A stretch of DNA of 64,000 nt from positions 1 to 64,000 of the forward strand of contig NZ_VTYQ01000001.1 in the NCBI RefSeq assembly GCF_013113835.1, written 5' to 3'. The notes beneath the pieces are model-generated. The model was given only the letters and a program-made list of their open reading frames with translations, was not told the origin of the DNA and did not search any database. This DNA is from Vibrio sp. RE88. Lineage in GTDB: Bacteria; Pseudomonadota; Gammaproteobacteria; Enterobacterales; Vibrionaceae. Positions 48,063 to 55,967 of this stretch are shown in pieces; the stretch's first letter is position 1; each line of letters starts with the position of its first letter. Both the position numbers and the translations under genes were made by a program.

Positions 48063-48074
48063 GGTTGTAACTCC

Positions 48075-48614
48075 TTAGGCGATGCCGGGGATTGGAGCAC
48101 CATTAGCCAGAAAGTCTGTGCCCATTTGAACTAAGGGCTGCAGGCCTGTGGTGCGGTTTTCAAGGTCATTGATAAGCAAAACGAGATTGCCCAAAGCAGC
48201 TTGTGCTTTGGCGAGTGTTTTGCGTTTGGTTGATCGCGGTAAACGCTCTGCGGTGCACATGGCTAACGCATCGCTAGAAAGCTCACCGGAAAATGCCGAG
48301 TGTTTTAAAACCTTTTCGAATAGGTTCAGTTCATCTTCTGCTTTAGGAAGTGGGATAGTGACCACTCCATCATCTGCAAATAACGTGTTTACGATTGAGT
48401 AGTCACCGGAATCACGGCTAATCAGACTAAGCACTACTGGAGTAAGTACTCTCGACTGCGCAGGATTAAGCATATTTCGAATGACTTGCCCATCAACGCC
48501 GATTCTGCGCCCAATCGCTTCACAATCGTGATTGACAACAAAATCGCAGCAAGCCGCATCAAAAGCTTGTTGTTTGCGTTCACGTAATACATACATTGCG
48601 TCATTTACGTCCAT
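48075..48614 (-). CDS. Phage regulatory protein CII-like, 179 aa
   Basis: The pattern FDAACCDFVVNHDCEAIGRR, followed by VIRNMLNPAQSRVLTP, fits the CII regulator family of phages 186 and CP-type. It activates establishment of lysogeny. Position after an Apl/Cox-like gene in the early operon matches. Confidence 0.8.
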   Translation of the reverse strand: MDVNDAMYVLRERKQQAFDAACCDFVVNHDCEAIGRRIGVDGQVIRNMLNPAQSRVLTPVVLSLISRDSGDYSIVNTLFADDGVVTIPLPKAEDELNLFEKVLKHSAFSGELSSDALAMCTAERLPRSTKRKTLAKAQAALGNLVLLINDLENRTTGLQPLVQMGTDFLANGAPIPGIA

Positions 48615-48623
48615 AACTAATAC

Positions 48624-48770
48624 TCAAATGAAGAGAAATGGTGCGAAAACGAATGCCCAGCCAACGAAATTGAGCCATAGCGGACATTTGTTTGGATACT
48701 TGTCTTCCCAAGACTCACTCATTGCATCTTGCAGGGAGAGTTTGGTTTTGGGTGGGGTAGCGAAGCTCAT
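48624..48770 (-). CDS. Small membrane protein, 48 aa
   Basis: Start overlaps the preceding stop (ATGA). Product MSFATPPKTKLSLQDAMSES then a C-terminal membrane segment (LWLNFVGWAFVFAPFLFI). Unknown role; a single-helix peptide expressed early could affect superinfection. Confidence 0.6.
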   Translation of the reverse strand: MSFATPPKTKLSLQDAMSESWEDKYPNKCPLWLNFVGWAFVFAPFLFI

Positions 48771-48967
48771 ACTTGTTGCGCCGCTAGCTTTTCCATGTAC
48801 TTAACCATGTTGACCATGATCAGGCCTTTGGCTTCTTGTTTTGGAACGACTGGAATGTTGCCAAGGTCTTTTTGGCGGTCGAACGTGGATGAAGACATAC
48901 CAGTACGACGTAAAAATTCTTTTTTTGTGCAGATAGGCGCATCAATTGCTATTTGTAGTGTTGCCAT
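48767..48967 (-). CDS. Apl/Cox-like small HTH protein, 66 aa
   Basis: CTKKEFLRRTGMSSSTFDRQ is a winged-HTH segment of the Apl/Cox excisionase-repressor type. First gene of the early operon, divergent from CI. Such proteins repress the lysogenic promoter and assist excision. Confidence 0.75.
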   Translation of the reverse strand: MATLQIAIDAPICTKKEFLRRTGMSSSTFDRQKDLGNIPVVPKQEAKGLIMVNMVKYMEKLAAQQV

Positions 48968-49172
48968 AAGTGGTATCCTACTTGTTTGAGATTTGTTGAT
49001 GCTTATTGGTGAAATATGAAAGCATCAACTCACATACGACACATTCTTGATCGCAAATACGAGTTAGTCAACTGTCATTTTCGACCGAATTAGCTGAATG
49101 CGACTTAAAAAATAACTTAAATGTGATCAAAAACGCACAATTAGTGCGCCATTTAGATAAGAGAACATCGAA
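48968..49172. promoter_or_regulatory. Divergent lytic/lysogenic control region
   Basis: A 205-base gap between Apl-like and CI genes. It has a perfect 10-base inverted repeat GTTGATGCTT / AAGCATCAAC (48995-49004, 49020-49029) near the early start and CGCAC-AATTA-GTGCG (49134-49148) near the CI start. They are the best candidates for CI and Apl operators. Confidence 0.7.
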
Positions 49173-49778
49173 ATGAGCAGGGTTCCAGCAAAAGTACCAG
49201 CATTTGATTATTTGAAAGGCAGAGATTTCACGGAAAAGCTTAAAGAAGTGACGGGCTGTTCTACATTTGACTTAGTAGCTGATCACTACGGCGTACCAAA
49301 ATCTACTTTCTTCACATGGCACACCCATAACCGAACAGGCTTTGAACTAATCGTTAGGGAGCATCTAGCTTCCGGTGCTTCTGTTCGTTATTTGGCACTG
49401 GGACAAGGTGAACCATTTCCCAAAAGCGAAGCCGCTCCAACTTCAAGCAGCATAGACAAATTTGCAATTGTTAACGGCGAACTAGAAAAAGTTGGTACTG
49501 TAGAGTTAGGTTTATCAACACTCAATGAATTCGGCCTAATCAAAGAAAACCTATTCGTTCTTGAACAAGATGGTAGCCATTTGTATATCAACACTGCTGA
49601 ACGTCAACCTGCTTCTGGTGATTACTTGTTGGACATTGATGGCGTTCTATCAGTTAACTACCTCCAACGACTACCAGGTAAAAAGCTAGCTATCGCATTT
49701 GAAACTTCAACTATTGAAGTATCTGAAGAAGATATCAAAGTTGTTGGTCGTGTTGCGATGGAAATGAAGAAGAAGTGA
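49173..49778 (+). CDS. CI-type phage repressor, 201 aa
   Basis: N-terminal HTH (STFDLVADHYGVPKSTFFTW) and a C-terminal S24-like oligomer domain (FVLEQDGSHLYINTAERQPA), as in phage 186 CI. A Ser-Lys protease pair is not evident, so it may not cut itself; this fits induction through an antirepressor under SOS control. It keeps the prophage silent. Confidence 0.85.
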   Translation: MSRVPAKVPAFDYLKGRDFTEKLKEVTGCSTFDLVADHYGVPKSTFFTWHTHNRTGFELIVREHLASGASVRYLALGQGEPFPKSEAAPTSSSIDKFAIVNGELEKVGTVELGLSTLNEFGLIKENLFVLEQDGSHLYINTAERQPASGDYLLDIDGVLSVNYLQRLPGKKLAIAFETSTIEVSEEDIKVVGRVAMEMKKK

Positions 49779-49806
49779 ATTCTATAAAAGTGTTTTGGTA
49801 AGTTTT

Positions 49807-50568
49807 ATGGTTATGGCAAGCCCAGTGGGACATCTAACGGAGCATAGTTTTACATCCACATCGCGTGGTCTTATGACTTTGTTTGTAATTGGTCTTATCA
49901 AGATAGTTATTGGTATAGAGTTTACAACCAATACAATTTCAATCCCTTGGCTACCTAAAATCGAGTTGGCTCATATAGATAAGCTAGTGCTTATCTACTG
50001 GGGGATAGTGGTATATGCCATTTATCGATACAGCCTCTACAATATGGTGAGCTTTAAAGAGCTTTGGTTTGAAGCTCTATCCAATTCATTGCAACCTGGC
50101 GCAATAGGCGAAAAACTCGTGCATTCGGCAATTTTTACTGATGATATGTACTATGAAGTAAATACAAAAAAAATTGTGGACGATATGCCCCATCATTACA
50201 TCAGCCTTAACCAATTCGCTGATGAAGATGAAGTGGCTTGCAGCTTCGATTTTTGCTTTGATCACAACTACAAATTTGATTTCATCGATTGCCAGATAAA
50301 CCCGCATTACTCTTGCGAACACTTCGCACCGAACATTACAGAATTAAAAGAAAAATGGGGCTTTTACCATTACTCTGGTTCTCCCAATGGTGAACAAGGC
50401 TACAGAGTAAAACATTTTAATGGTTTCAAACTAACATTGTGGAGACTGGCTTATAGTCACTACATCAAGTTGTTGTTAACAGATAAAAGAGCATTTGACA
50501 TGCTCTTACCTATTCTTCTCAATTGCTCACTTTTCGTCTACTGGGTAACCACTTACTTAACCCCGTAG
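49807..50568 (+). CDS. Membrane protein downstream of CI, 253 aa
   Basis: Membrane segments at about 22-40 (LMTLFVIGLIKIVIGI), 60-80 (LVLIYWGIVVYAIYRY) and near the C-terminus (LLPILLNCSLFVYWVTTYL). A 130-residue cytosolic or periplasmic loop is rich in Phe, His and Asp. No family known. It is likely expressed in the lysogen with CI, so a lysogenic conversion or superinfection-exclusion role is possible. Confidence 0.65.
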   Translation: MVMASPVGHLTEHSFTSTSRGLMTLFVIGLIKIVIGIEFTTNTISIPWLPKIELAHIDKLVLIYWGIVVYAIYRYSLYNMVSFKELWFEALSNSLQPGAIGEKLVHSAIFTDDMYYEVNTKKIVDDMPHHYISLNQFADEDEVACSFDFCFDHNYKFDFIDCQINPHYSCEHFAPNITELKEKWGFYHYSGSPNGEQGYRVKHFNGFKLTLWRLAYSHYIKLLLTDKRAFDMLLPILLNCSLFVYWVTTYLTP

Positions 50569-50587
50569 CTTTCCTAAAACAAACTAC

Positions 50588-50776
50588 ATGGATGTACGTA
50601 TGATTTTAGAAACTATCGAATTTTTTGGACTAACACGCTTAGCAAAGAAACACCTTGATAACCCAGTAAACTGGGTAGCGTTTATTAGGCGTTACAACCT
50701 TTCAAAAGAACAGCAAATGCATTGGCGCGACAGGCTTTGTCTGGAGCATCACTTTGATGGCGAGCTCAATGCGTAA
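50588..50776 (+). CDS. Small protein before the ATPase gene, 62 aa
   Basis: MILETIEFFGLTRLAKKHL and on, basic and helical; ends 14 bases before ptuA-like. An in-frame ATG at 50600 could be the true start. Function unknown; a small partner of the defence module is possible. Confidence 0.55.
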   Translation: MDVRMILETIEFFGLTRLAKKHLDNPVNWVAFIRRYNLSKEQQMHWRDRLCLEHHFDGELNA

Positions 50777-50790
50777 CCCTAGGACACCCC

Positions 50791-51999
50791 ATGACTACAT
50801 TTAAGAATCTAAAAGTTACTGGATGGAATCAGTTTGGCTCTGTAGATATATCTTTCGACAAGCGCTTTACCATTCTCACTGGTGCTAATGGCTCCGGTAA
50901 AACAACCTTGTTAAAACTGCTAGCACACCACTGTCAATTCCTGTCAGATCTTCACTATGTACCACAGGAAGGGCAGCAGAACTTCATAGTTTCTGTAGAC
51001 GAGACGCACGACATAGTGGGACCTGCTAGGCCAGTAACAGTTGCAGCACTGACAACAACTAATGGCAAAATAATGCACTATGTAATGCCTTTTCATAGTA
51101 AAAGTGCTACATATCAAAGTACTTGGCAAAATATGACTGAGCATGTGCCATCTATCTTTATCCCCTCCGCGCGTCAATCTTTCGCCTATACCAAAGCTTC
51201 AAACATCCAGCCTGTAAAACTTCCAGTGCAAGCGGAAAAAGTTGTGAACATCCAAGGTGCATCGAGAAACGTAGCTCAAGAGATGAAGAATAAACTCATT
51301 AACTGGGCTGTTACAGGTTTTGGAAATCAAGTAATGCCAGCTGATGATGAGGCTCGTTTGTATTACGAAGGCTTCCAATCCCTACTAAAAGAAGTTCTCC
51401 CTAGAGAGCTGAAATTCTCACACATTAAAATTGTTAACTTTGAAGTTGTTATGTACTGCGAAGGAGGCTCTAGTTTTCTACTGGAATCCGTATCATCAGG
51501 TATAGGAACTTTAATTAGCATTGCTTGGCAACTGTTCCAATACAAATTCAACGATGAACAACCCTTCGTGATTATGATTGATGAAGTCGAAGCACATTTA
51601 CACCCAAAAATGCAGAGAGAAATTCTTCATTCGTTAGCAGAAGCATTTCCGCGAGCTTCATTCATAGTATCGACACACAGTCCTTTGGTGATTAACTCTG
51701 TCGAAGATGCAGCGATCTATGTTCTTGCACCTAACGAGGCAGGAAAAATTGAATCGACAAGATTAGATTTCCAGAATTTTGCAAGCACAGCTAATGGAGT
51801 ACTAGACGAAGTATTGGGAGTTAGCTCGACTTACCCTATCTGGGTTGAAGAGAAGCTAACTGAAATTGTGAACCGTTATTCTTCAATGCAAGCTGAAGAA
51901 ATTGATTTTGAAGCACTAAAATCTGAGCTGTCCCGAATTGGACTAAATTCCGCATTTTTGCCAACCATGACAAGTGTTATGGAGAACATGAATGATTAA
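50791..51999 (+). CDS. ptuA: Septu-type AAA/ABC ATPase (PtuA-like), 402 aa
   Basis: Walker A GANGSGKTT at 31-39, Walker B VIMIDEVEAHLHPK with Asp264-Glu265, and the H-loop STHSPLVI near 293-300 show an SMC/RecF-type ATPase. Its stop overlaps the HNH nuclease gene by 8 bases. The two-gene order ATPase then HNH is that of the Septu anti-phage system (PtuA-PtuB). In known systems PtuA oligomers hold PtuB and ATP keeps the complex off. No reverse transcriptase is nearby, so this is not a retron module. Assignment rests on motifs and order. Confidence 0.8.
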   Translation: MTTFKNLKVTGWNQFGSVDISFDKRFTILTGANGSGKTTLLKLLAHHCQFLSDLHYVPQEGQQNFIVSVDETHDIVGPARPVTVAALTTTNGKIMHYVMPFHSKSATYQSTWQNMTEHVPSIFIPSARQSFAYTKASNIQPVKLPVQAEKVVNIQGASRNVAQEMKNKLINWAVTGFGNQVMPADDEARLYYEGFQSLLKEVLPRELKFSHIKIVNFEVVMYCEGGSSFLLESVSSGIGTLISIAWQLFQYKFNDEQPFVIMIDEVEAHLHPKMQREILHSLAEAFPRASFIVSTHSPLVINSVEDAAIYVLAPNEAGKIESTRLDFQNFASTANGVLDEVLGVSSTYPIWVEEKLTEIVNRYSSMQAEEIDFEALKSELSRIGLNSAFLPTMTSVMENMND

Positions 52000-52570
52000 G
52001 TTATCTCGCCCAGAGTGTCCAAAACCAGAAGCCTTAGCAGATAAGGATTACAACCATCCTGATAACAAGGCAGCATTGAAGTCAGCCAGTAACAACAAAT
52101 GTATGTACTGTGAAAGCGAAGTTTTGACTGTCGATCATGGTGAAATTGAGCACTTTCGCCCGCGCTCTAAGTACCCCGCGCTGATCTATGATTGGAATAA
52201 CCTTGGATTCGTTTGCCATAGGTGTAACCATGCAAAACTAGCCAAGTTCGACGAAGGCACTCCATATATCGACCCTTACTCAGAGGACCCAGAGAACCAC
52301 ATCTTGTTTTGTGGGTTCGAGGCTAGACCTTTTCGGCAATGTGAAAGGGGTGAACTAACAATTTCAGACATTCAGTTAAACAGACCAGATCTACGAGAAA
52401 GTAGAATAGAAAAGTTAAAGGAAATAGACGCCTTTATTATCACTTGGAACAGCAAAAATAACGACAGATTGAAAGAAAAAGCGCTAGAAGAGCTTATTAA
52501 ACTATCTCGTCCAGGTCACAAGTATTCTTCTATGGTCAAAACCTACTTAAGATTACAACAGCTTTTGTAA
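51992..52570 (+). CDS. ptuB: Septu-type HNH nuclease (PtuB-like), 192 aa
   Basis: HNH/McrA-type nuclease: CMYC (37-40), EHFRPR with His54, NN at 69-70, and CHRCNHAK (75-82), giving the Cys4 zinc knuckle and HNH core. It would cut DNA on infection. It starts inside the ATPase gene end and ends in TAATG, where a remnant of the integrase 5' end begins. Confidence 0.8.
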   Translation: MIKLSRPECPKPEALADKDYNHPDNKAALKSASNNKCMYCESEVLTVDHGEIEHFRPRSKYPALIYDWNNLGFVCHRCNHAKLAKFDEGTPYIDPYSEDPENHILFCGFEARPFRQCERGELTISDIQLNRPDLRESRIEKLKEIDAFIITWNSKNNDRLKEKALEELIKLSRPGHKYSSMVKTYLRLQQLL

Positions 52571-52644
52571 TGTCAGTTAGAAAGATAGAAAACCGGAACA
52601 ACAAGCTTTGGCTCTGCGAGTACGTTGCATTAAATATAAATTAG
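52570..52644 (+). pseudogene. Remnant of the integrase gene 5' end
   Basis: The frame MSVRKIENRNNKLWLCEY ends after 24 codons. Twelve of the first 18 residues match the integrase N-terminus (MSVRKVEDGNKKPWLCEC), and both begin within an identical TAATG junction with the previous stop. This is a truncated, diverged copy of the start of int, left by insertion or exchange of the following cargo gene. Confidence 0.85.
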
Positions 52645-52652
52645 AGGTTGAA

Positions 52653-54695
52653 ATGGGTCACCTAGAAGATTGGCAAGAGATCATCGCTGACCTCAAAGAG
52701 AGTAGCGATATTGAATGTAAGCGAGCTAAAGCTGCTGCACCAAAAGATATGTGGTCTACGTACAGCGCTTTTGCTAACACTTATGGCGGCACTATATTTT
52801 TGGGAATTACCGAAAATGATGACGGCACTTTTGAAGTAACAGGCGTCAATGATGCAGATAAGATAAAAAAAGATATCTTTAATAATCTGAGTAACCCTCA
52901 ATCTGTAAGCGTAAATCTGTTTGAAGGTGACCCTGAAAAGTATGTTCAAGAGCTGAATGCCAATGGTAGGACGATTCTTAGGGTTACAGTACCAAGAGCT
53001 AATCGCAACCAAAAACCTGTATTCATTAAAAACAATCCTAAAACTGGCACATACATACGTGGGCACGAAGGGGATAATCATGCCTCCGCTGCAGTCCTTC
53101 AACACATGTTTGCAGAAAAAGGTACCGAGCCACGTGATTCGCTTGTTCTCGCGAACTTCGGCATGGAAGACATAGAACTTTCTACGCTAAAGAAATATCG
53201 CCAACATTTTCAAGCTCGTTCACCCGAACACCGATTCAACGATTTAGATGACAAAAACTTTCTTATCCGTATTGGGGCGTGGAAACGAGACCGAAACACA
53301 AATGAAGAGGGGCTAACACTGGCAGGCCTTCTAATGTTTGGGCAAGATATTGCTATAAAAGACTACATTAGCCACTACCACCTTGATTACATTGAACGTG
53401 AAAACGCCTCTCGGTCTTCACGTTATATTGACCGAGTTACACTCGATGGTAATTGGTCAGGAAATCTTTATGACTTTTACCTCATAGTATACAAAAAGCT
53501 AACGACTGACCTAAAAGTGCCATTCAAACTGGACTCTGATCAGCGTTCTGACTTCACCCCGATACATGAGGCCATTCGAGAAGCACTCGTAAACACGCTT
53601 GCACATGCCGATTTTTCATCCCCCAGATCAATTATCATAGTCAAACGCCCAGATATGTTTGGATTTTTAAATCCTGGGTTAATGCGCATTCCCCCTGAAC
53701 AGGCCATGATAGGCGGTGATAGTGATTGTCGAAATGCAGCTATCCACGACATTTTCCGTATGGTTGGGCTTAGTGAAAGGATGGGCTCCGGTGTTAACCA
53801 GATTTTTTCTAACTGGAGTACTCAACATTGGCAAAAACCAAAACTGTATGAGAATACAATTGAAAGAAATGGTGCAATTCTTGAACAGACGGTGCTTGAG
53901 TTAAAAATGGTCAGCTTGGTACCGAGTGAAACAATTACCCGTCTTGAAAATTTGTTTGGTGATAAGTTCAACTGTCTAAGCGAACTGGAACGTTTAATCC
54001 TGATTACTGCAGATGTCGACCAATGGGTCAATCATGAGCGCATCATGCAACTTACAGATGAGCCCTCACGTACCGTAACATTAGCCCTGCCCAAGTTAGA
54101 GAATATGGGAATGTTGGTACCTAACGGTACCCACAAAGAAAAATTCTACACTTTACCCGGAGTGAAAGTATCAACTGTAGACGAAGTGTTTAAAAATGGC
54201 TCTATGAATGATGATAATTTCACCGCTACGAGTAATAGCTCCGAGTACTCGAAGCTCACCTCCGAGTACTCGGAGCTCACCTCCGAACCTTCAGCGAAAA
54301 ATAATTCTTCCAAGCAACCTTCTACTGAATGTCGTGATGAACAAGGACGACGACTAATTGATGGTCTAGACTTGCCTATCATTGATAACATCGATGCATT
54401 GGACAAGAATTTTAGAGAAACTCTTGAAGGCATTACAGAAGATATTCGCAATAAAACTCGAGTTTCAAAAGGCACACTCGAAATATTAATTTTTGCCTTG
54501 TGCCATGAGCAATATATTTCACTAAAGGCACTTGCTACCTTACTAGGCCGAAACCCTGATGCATTGAGACAAAACCAGCTAAAGCCATTAGTAAACAAAG
54601 GGTTTCTAAAATTCGCTTTCCCTCAACAGAAAACACATGAGCTACAGGGGTACGCTTCAACTAATCTTCCTTCAACCATACCCAAAGATGAATAA
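52653..54695 (+). CDS. AlbA_2/Schlafen-like DNA/RNA-binding protein with ATPase-like domain, 680 aa
   Basis: I start at 52653, after AGAGGTTG. The N-terminal domain (ESSDIECKRAKAA, then YGGTIFLGITENDDGTFEV) is the AlbA_2 fold found in Schlafen and in RecG-like proteins. The middle (IHEAIREALVNTLAHADFSS) and MGSGVNQIF fit the HATPase_c_4 part. The C-terminal third has an S/T/E-rich linker with a repeat (SEYSKLTSEYSELTSE) and winged-helix segments. Such proteins occur in many defence islands; the action is not settled. Ends in TAATG onto integrase. Confidence 0.8.
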   Translation: MGHLEDWQEIIADLKESSDIECKRAKAAAPKDMWSTYSAFANTYGGTIFLGITENDDGTFEVTGVNDADKIKKDIFNNLSNPQSVSVNLFEGDPEKYVQELNANGRTILRVTVPRANRNQKPVFIKNNPKTGTYIRGHEGDNHASAAVLQHMFAEKGTEPRDSLVLANFGMEDIELSTLKKYRQHFQARSPEHRFNDLDDKNFLIRIGAWKRDRNTNEEGLTLAGLLMFGQDIAIKDYISHYHLDYIERENASRSSRYIDRVTLDGNWSGNLYDFYLIVYKKLTTDLKVPFKLDSDQRSDFTPIHEAIREALVNTLAHADFSSPRSIIIVKRPDMFGFLNPGLMRIPPEQAMIGGDSDCRNAAIHDIFRMVGLSERMGSGVNQIFSNWSTQHWQKPKLYENTIERNGAILEQTVLELKMVSLVPSETITRLENLFGDKFNCLSELERLILITADVDQWVNHERIMQLTDEPSRTVTLALPKLENMGMLVPNGTHKEKFYTLPGVKVSTVDEVFKNGSMNDDNFTATSNSSEYSKLTSEYSELTSEPSAKNNSSKQPSTECRDEQGRRLIDGLDLPIIDNIDALDKNFRETLEGITEDIRNKTRVSKGTLEILIFALCHEQYISLKALATLLGRNPDALRQNQLKPLVNKGFLKFAFPQQKTHELQGYASTNLPSTIPKDE

Positions 54696-55741
54696 TGTCT
54701 GTTCGAAAAGTAGAAGATGGGAATAAAAAACCATGGCTTTGTGAGTGCTACCCGCAGGGCCGAAGCGGTAAACGTATTCGAAAGCGCTTCGCGACCAAAG
54801 GCGAGGCACTTGCGTTCGAAAAGTTCACCATGGCTGAGGTTGACGATAAGCCTTGGCTGGGTGACAGAAAGGACTTGCGCACACTTCAAGACTTAGTCGA
54901 ACTCTGGTACAAGCTGCACGGCCAGTACCTCAAATCCGCTAAAAAGGTTTACCCCCGCCTCTGCACCATAGTCGAAGAACTCGGAAACCCATTTGCCATT
55001 AAGTTTACAGCAAAAGACTTTGTTCACTGGCGTTCTACCCGAATAGCGAAAGACCGATACGGGAAAGAGACTAGTGCGGGTAAAATGATTTCCGCACCTA
55101 CTAATAATCTTGATTTGAGATATCTACGCTCTGTATTCAATGAACTCATTTCACTTGGCGAGTGGATGCAACCAAACCCTCTTGCCAGTGTGAAATCGAT
55201 TCAAGTGGCTGAATCCGAAATGGGCTTTTTTTCAAATGAAGATATAACTGAGCTATTTGAGAGGATCAGTAAAAGCAAACGAGCCAAAGAGTTTGAACTC
55301 GTCTGCAAGATTTGCTTGTCTACTGGTGCTCGTATTTCCGAAGCGAATAACCTCCGCCTTTCACAGATTACGAAATACAAGATCACGTTTCTTGATACCA
55401 AGAGCAAAAAGAACCGGACTGTACCCATCACAGAGAAGCTGTATGACGAGCTGATGGAGTTTGAGCGAACTGGTGAAAAGGACAAGTTGTTTAAAAACTG
55501 CCTTCATGGTATTGCGTATGTTATCAACCAGACATTTCCTGACTTACCGGAAGGGCAAAACACACACGTCTTTCGTCATACCTTTGCGAGTCGATTTATG
55601 GAGGCAGGAGGAAACATTCTGGTATTGCAAAAAATCCTTGGTCACAGTGACATCAAAATGACGATGCGTTATTCACACTTCTCGCCCGATCACCTAATTC
55701 AAGCTGCCGAATTGAACCCTATTTCCAGCTTAGGATTGTAA
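54695..55741 (+). CDS. int: Tyrosine-recombinase phage integrase
   Basis: 348 residues. Catalytic residues seen: Arg213 (TGARISE), His291 and Arg294 (HVFRHTFASRF), His317 (LGHSDIKM) and Tyr326 (MRYSHFS). N-terminal arm-binding domain (MSVRKVEDGNKKPWLCEC) as in P2-type integrases. It lies beside the right end and would recombine the 13-bp core. Confidence 0.95.
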   Translation: MSVRKVEDGNKKPWLCECYPQGRSGKRIRKRFATKGEALAFEKFTMAEVDDKPWLGDRKDLRTLQDLVELWYKLHGQYLKSAKKVYPRLCTIVEELGNPFAIKFTAKDFVHWRSTRIAKDRYGKETSAGKMISAPTNNLDLRYLRSVFNELISLGEWMQPNPLASVKSIQVAESEMGFFSNEDITELFERISKSKRAKEFELVCKICLSTGARISEANNLRLSQITKYKITFLDTKSKKNRTVPITEKLYDELMEFERTGEKDKLFKNCLHGIAYVINQTFPDLPEGQNTHVFRHTFASRFMEAGGNILVLQKILGHSDIKMTMRYSHFSPDHLIQAAELNPISSLGL

Positions 55742-55758
55742 CCATACACTCGCAAAAA

Positions 55759-55784
55759 ATGGCGACAAAGTGGCGGCAAATTTT
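55759..55784 (+). repeat. Arm-type repeat, right copy
   Basis: ATGGCGACAAAGTGGCGGCA then AATTTT, related to 17201-17227. Lies between the integrase stop and the right core. Confidence 0.6.
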
Positions 55785-55891
55785 ATTAACATTGATGGTT
55801 ATTGGGTTGTATTGATAAAACGGCACCTCTATAAGACTTTGAAATAACAGTGAAAGCCTTGATTTTGCTGGGCTCTAGAAATAACTATGCA

Positions 55892-55904
55892 TTACACTAA
55901 GTAA
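55892..55904 (+). repeat. attR core (13-bp direct repeat, copy 2)
   Basis: TTACACTAAGTAA, identical to the end of lpp. Everything to the right should be host DNA. Confidence 0.75.
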
Positions 55905-55924
55905 TTCTGTCAATTTTCGATAAG

Positions 55925-55950
55925 AAAGGGCCTGCAATTGCAGGCCCTTT
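55925..55950. terminator. Terminator shared by ldt and, before integration, by lpp
   Basis: A perfect 26-base palindrome built on AAAGGGCCTGCAA with T-rich flanks on both sides. It ends the minus-strand transpeptidase operon and by position would have ended lpp. Confidence 0.85.
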
Positions 55951-55967
55951 CTCTTTAATAACAAGGC

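Larger units (their letters stand above)
17129..55904. mobile_element. Integrated P2/kappa(K139)-like prophage, about 38.8 kb
   Basis: The ends are set by a 13-bp direct repeat (TTACACTAAGTAA) at 17129-17141 and 55892-55904, with the integrase gene beside the right end. Related arm-type repeats lie 60 to 133 bases inside each end. Gene content is P2-like: gpO/N/M/L head genes, gpP/gpQ oppositely read, DUF2586 sheath, DUF2597 tube, DUF2590, gpJ, gpI, gpA initiator, Ogr/Delta activator, CI/CII/Apl switch. All essential modules look intact, so it may be inducible. Cargo sits at the left end, between portal and activator, and between CI and integrase. Confidence 0.9.

Noticed and set aside
50791..52570. 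Retron with PtuAB effectors
   Set aside because: No reverse transcriptase gene or msr/msd-like structure is seen beside the pair.
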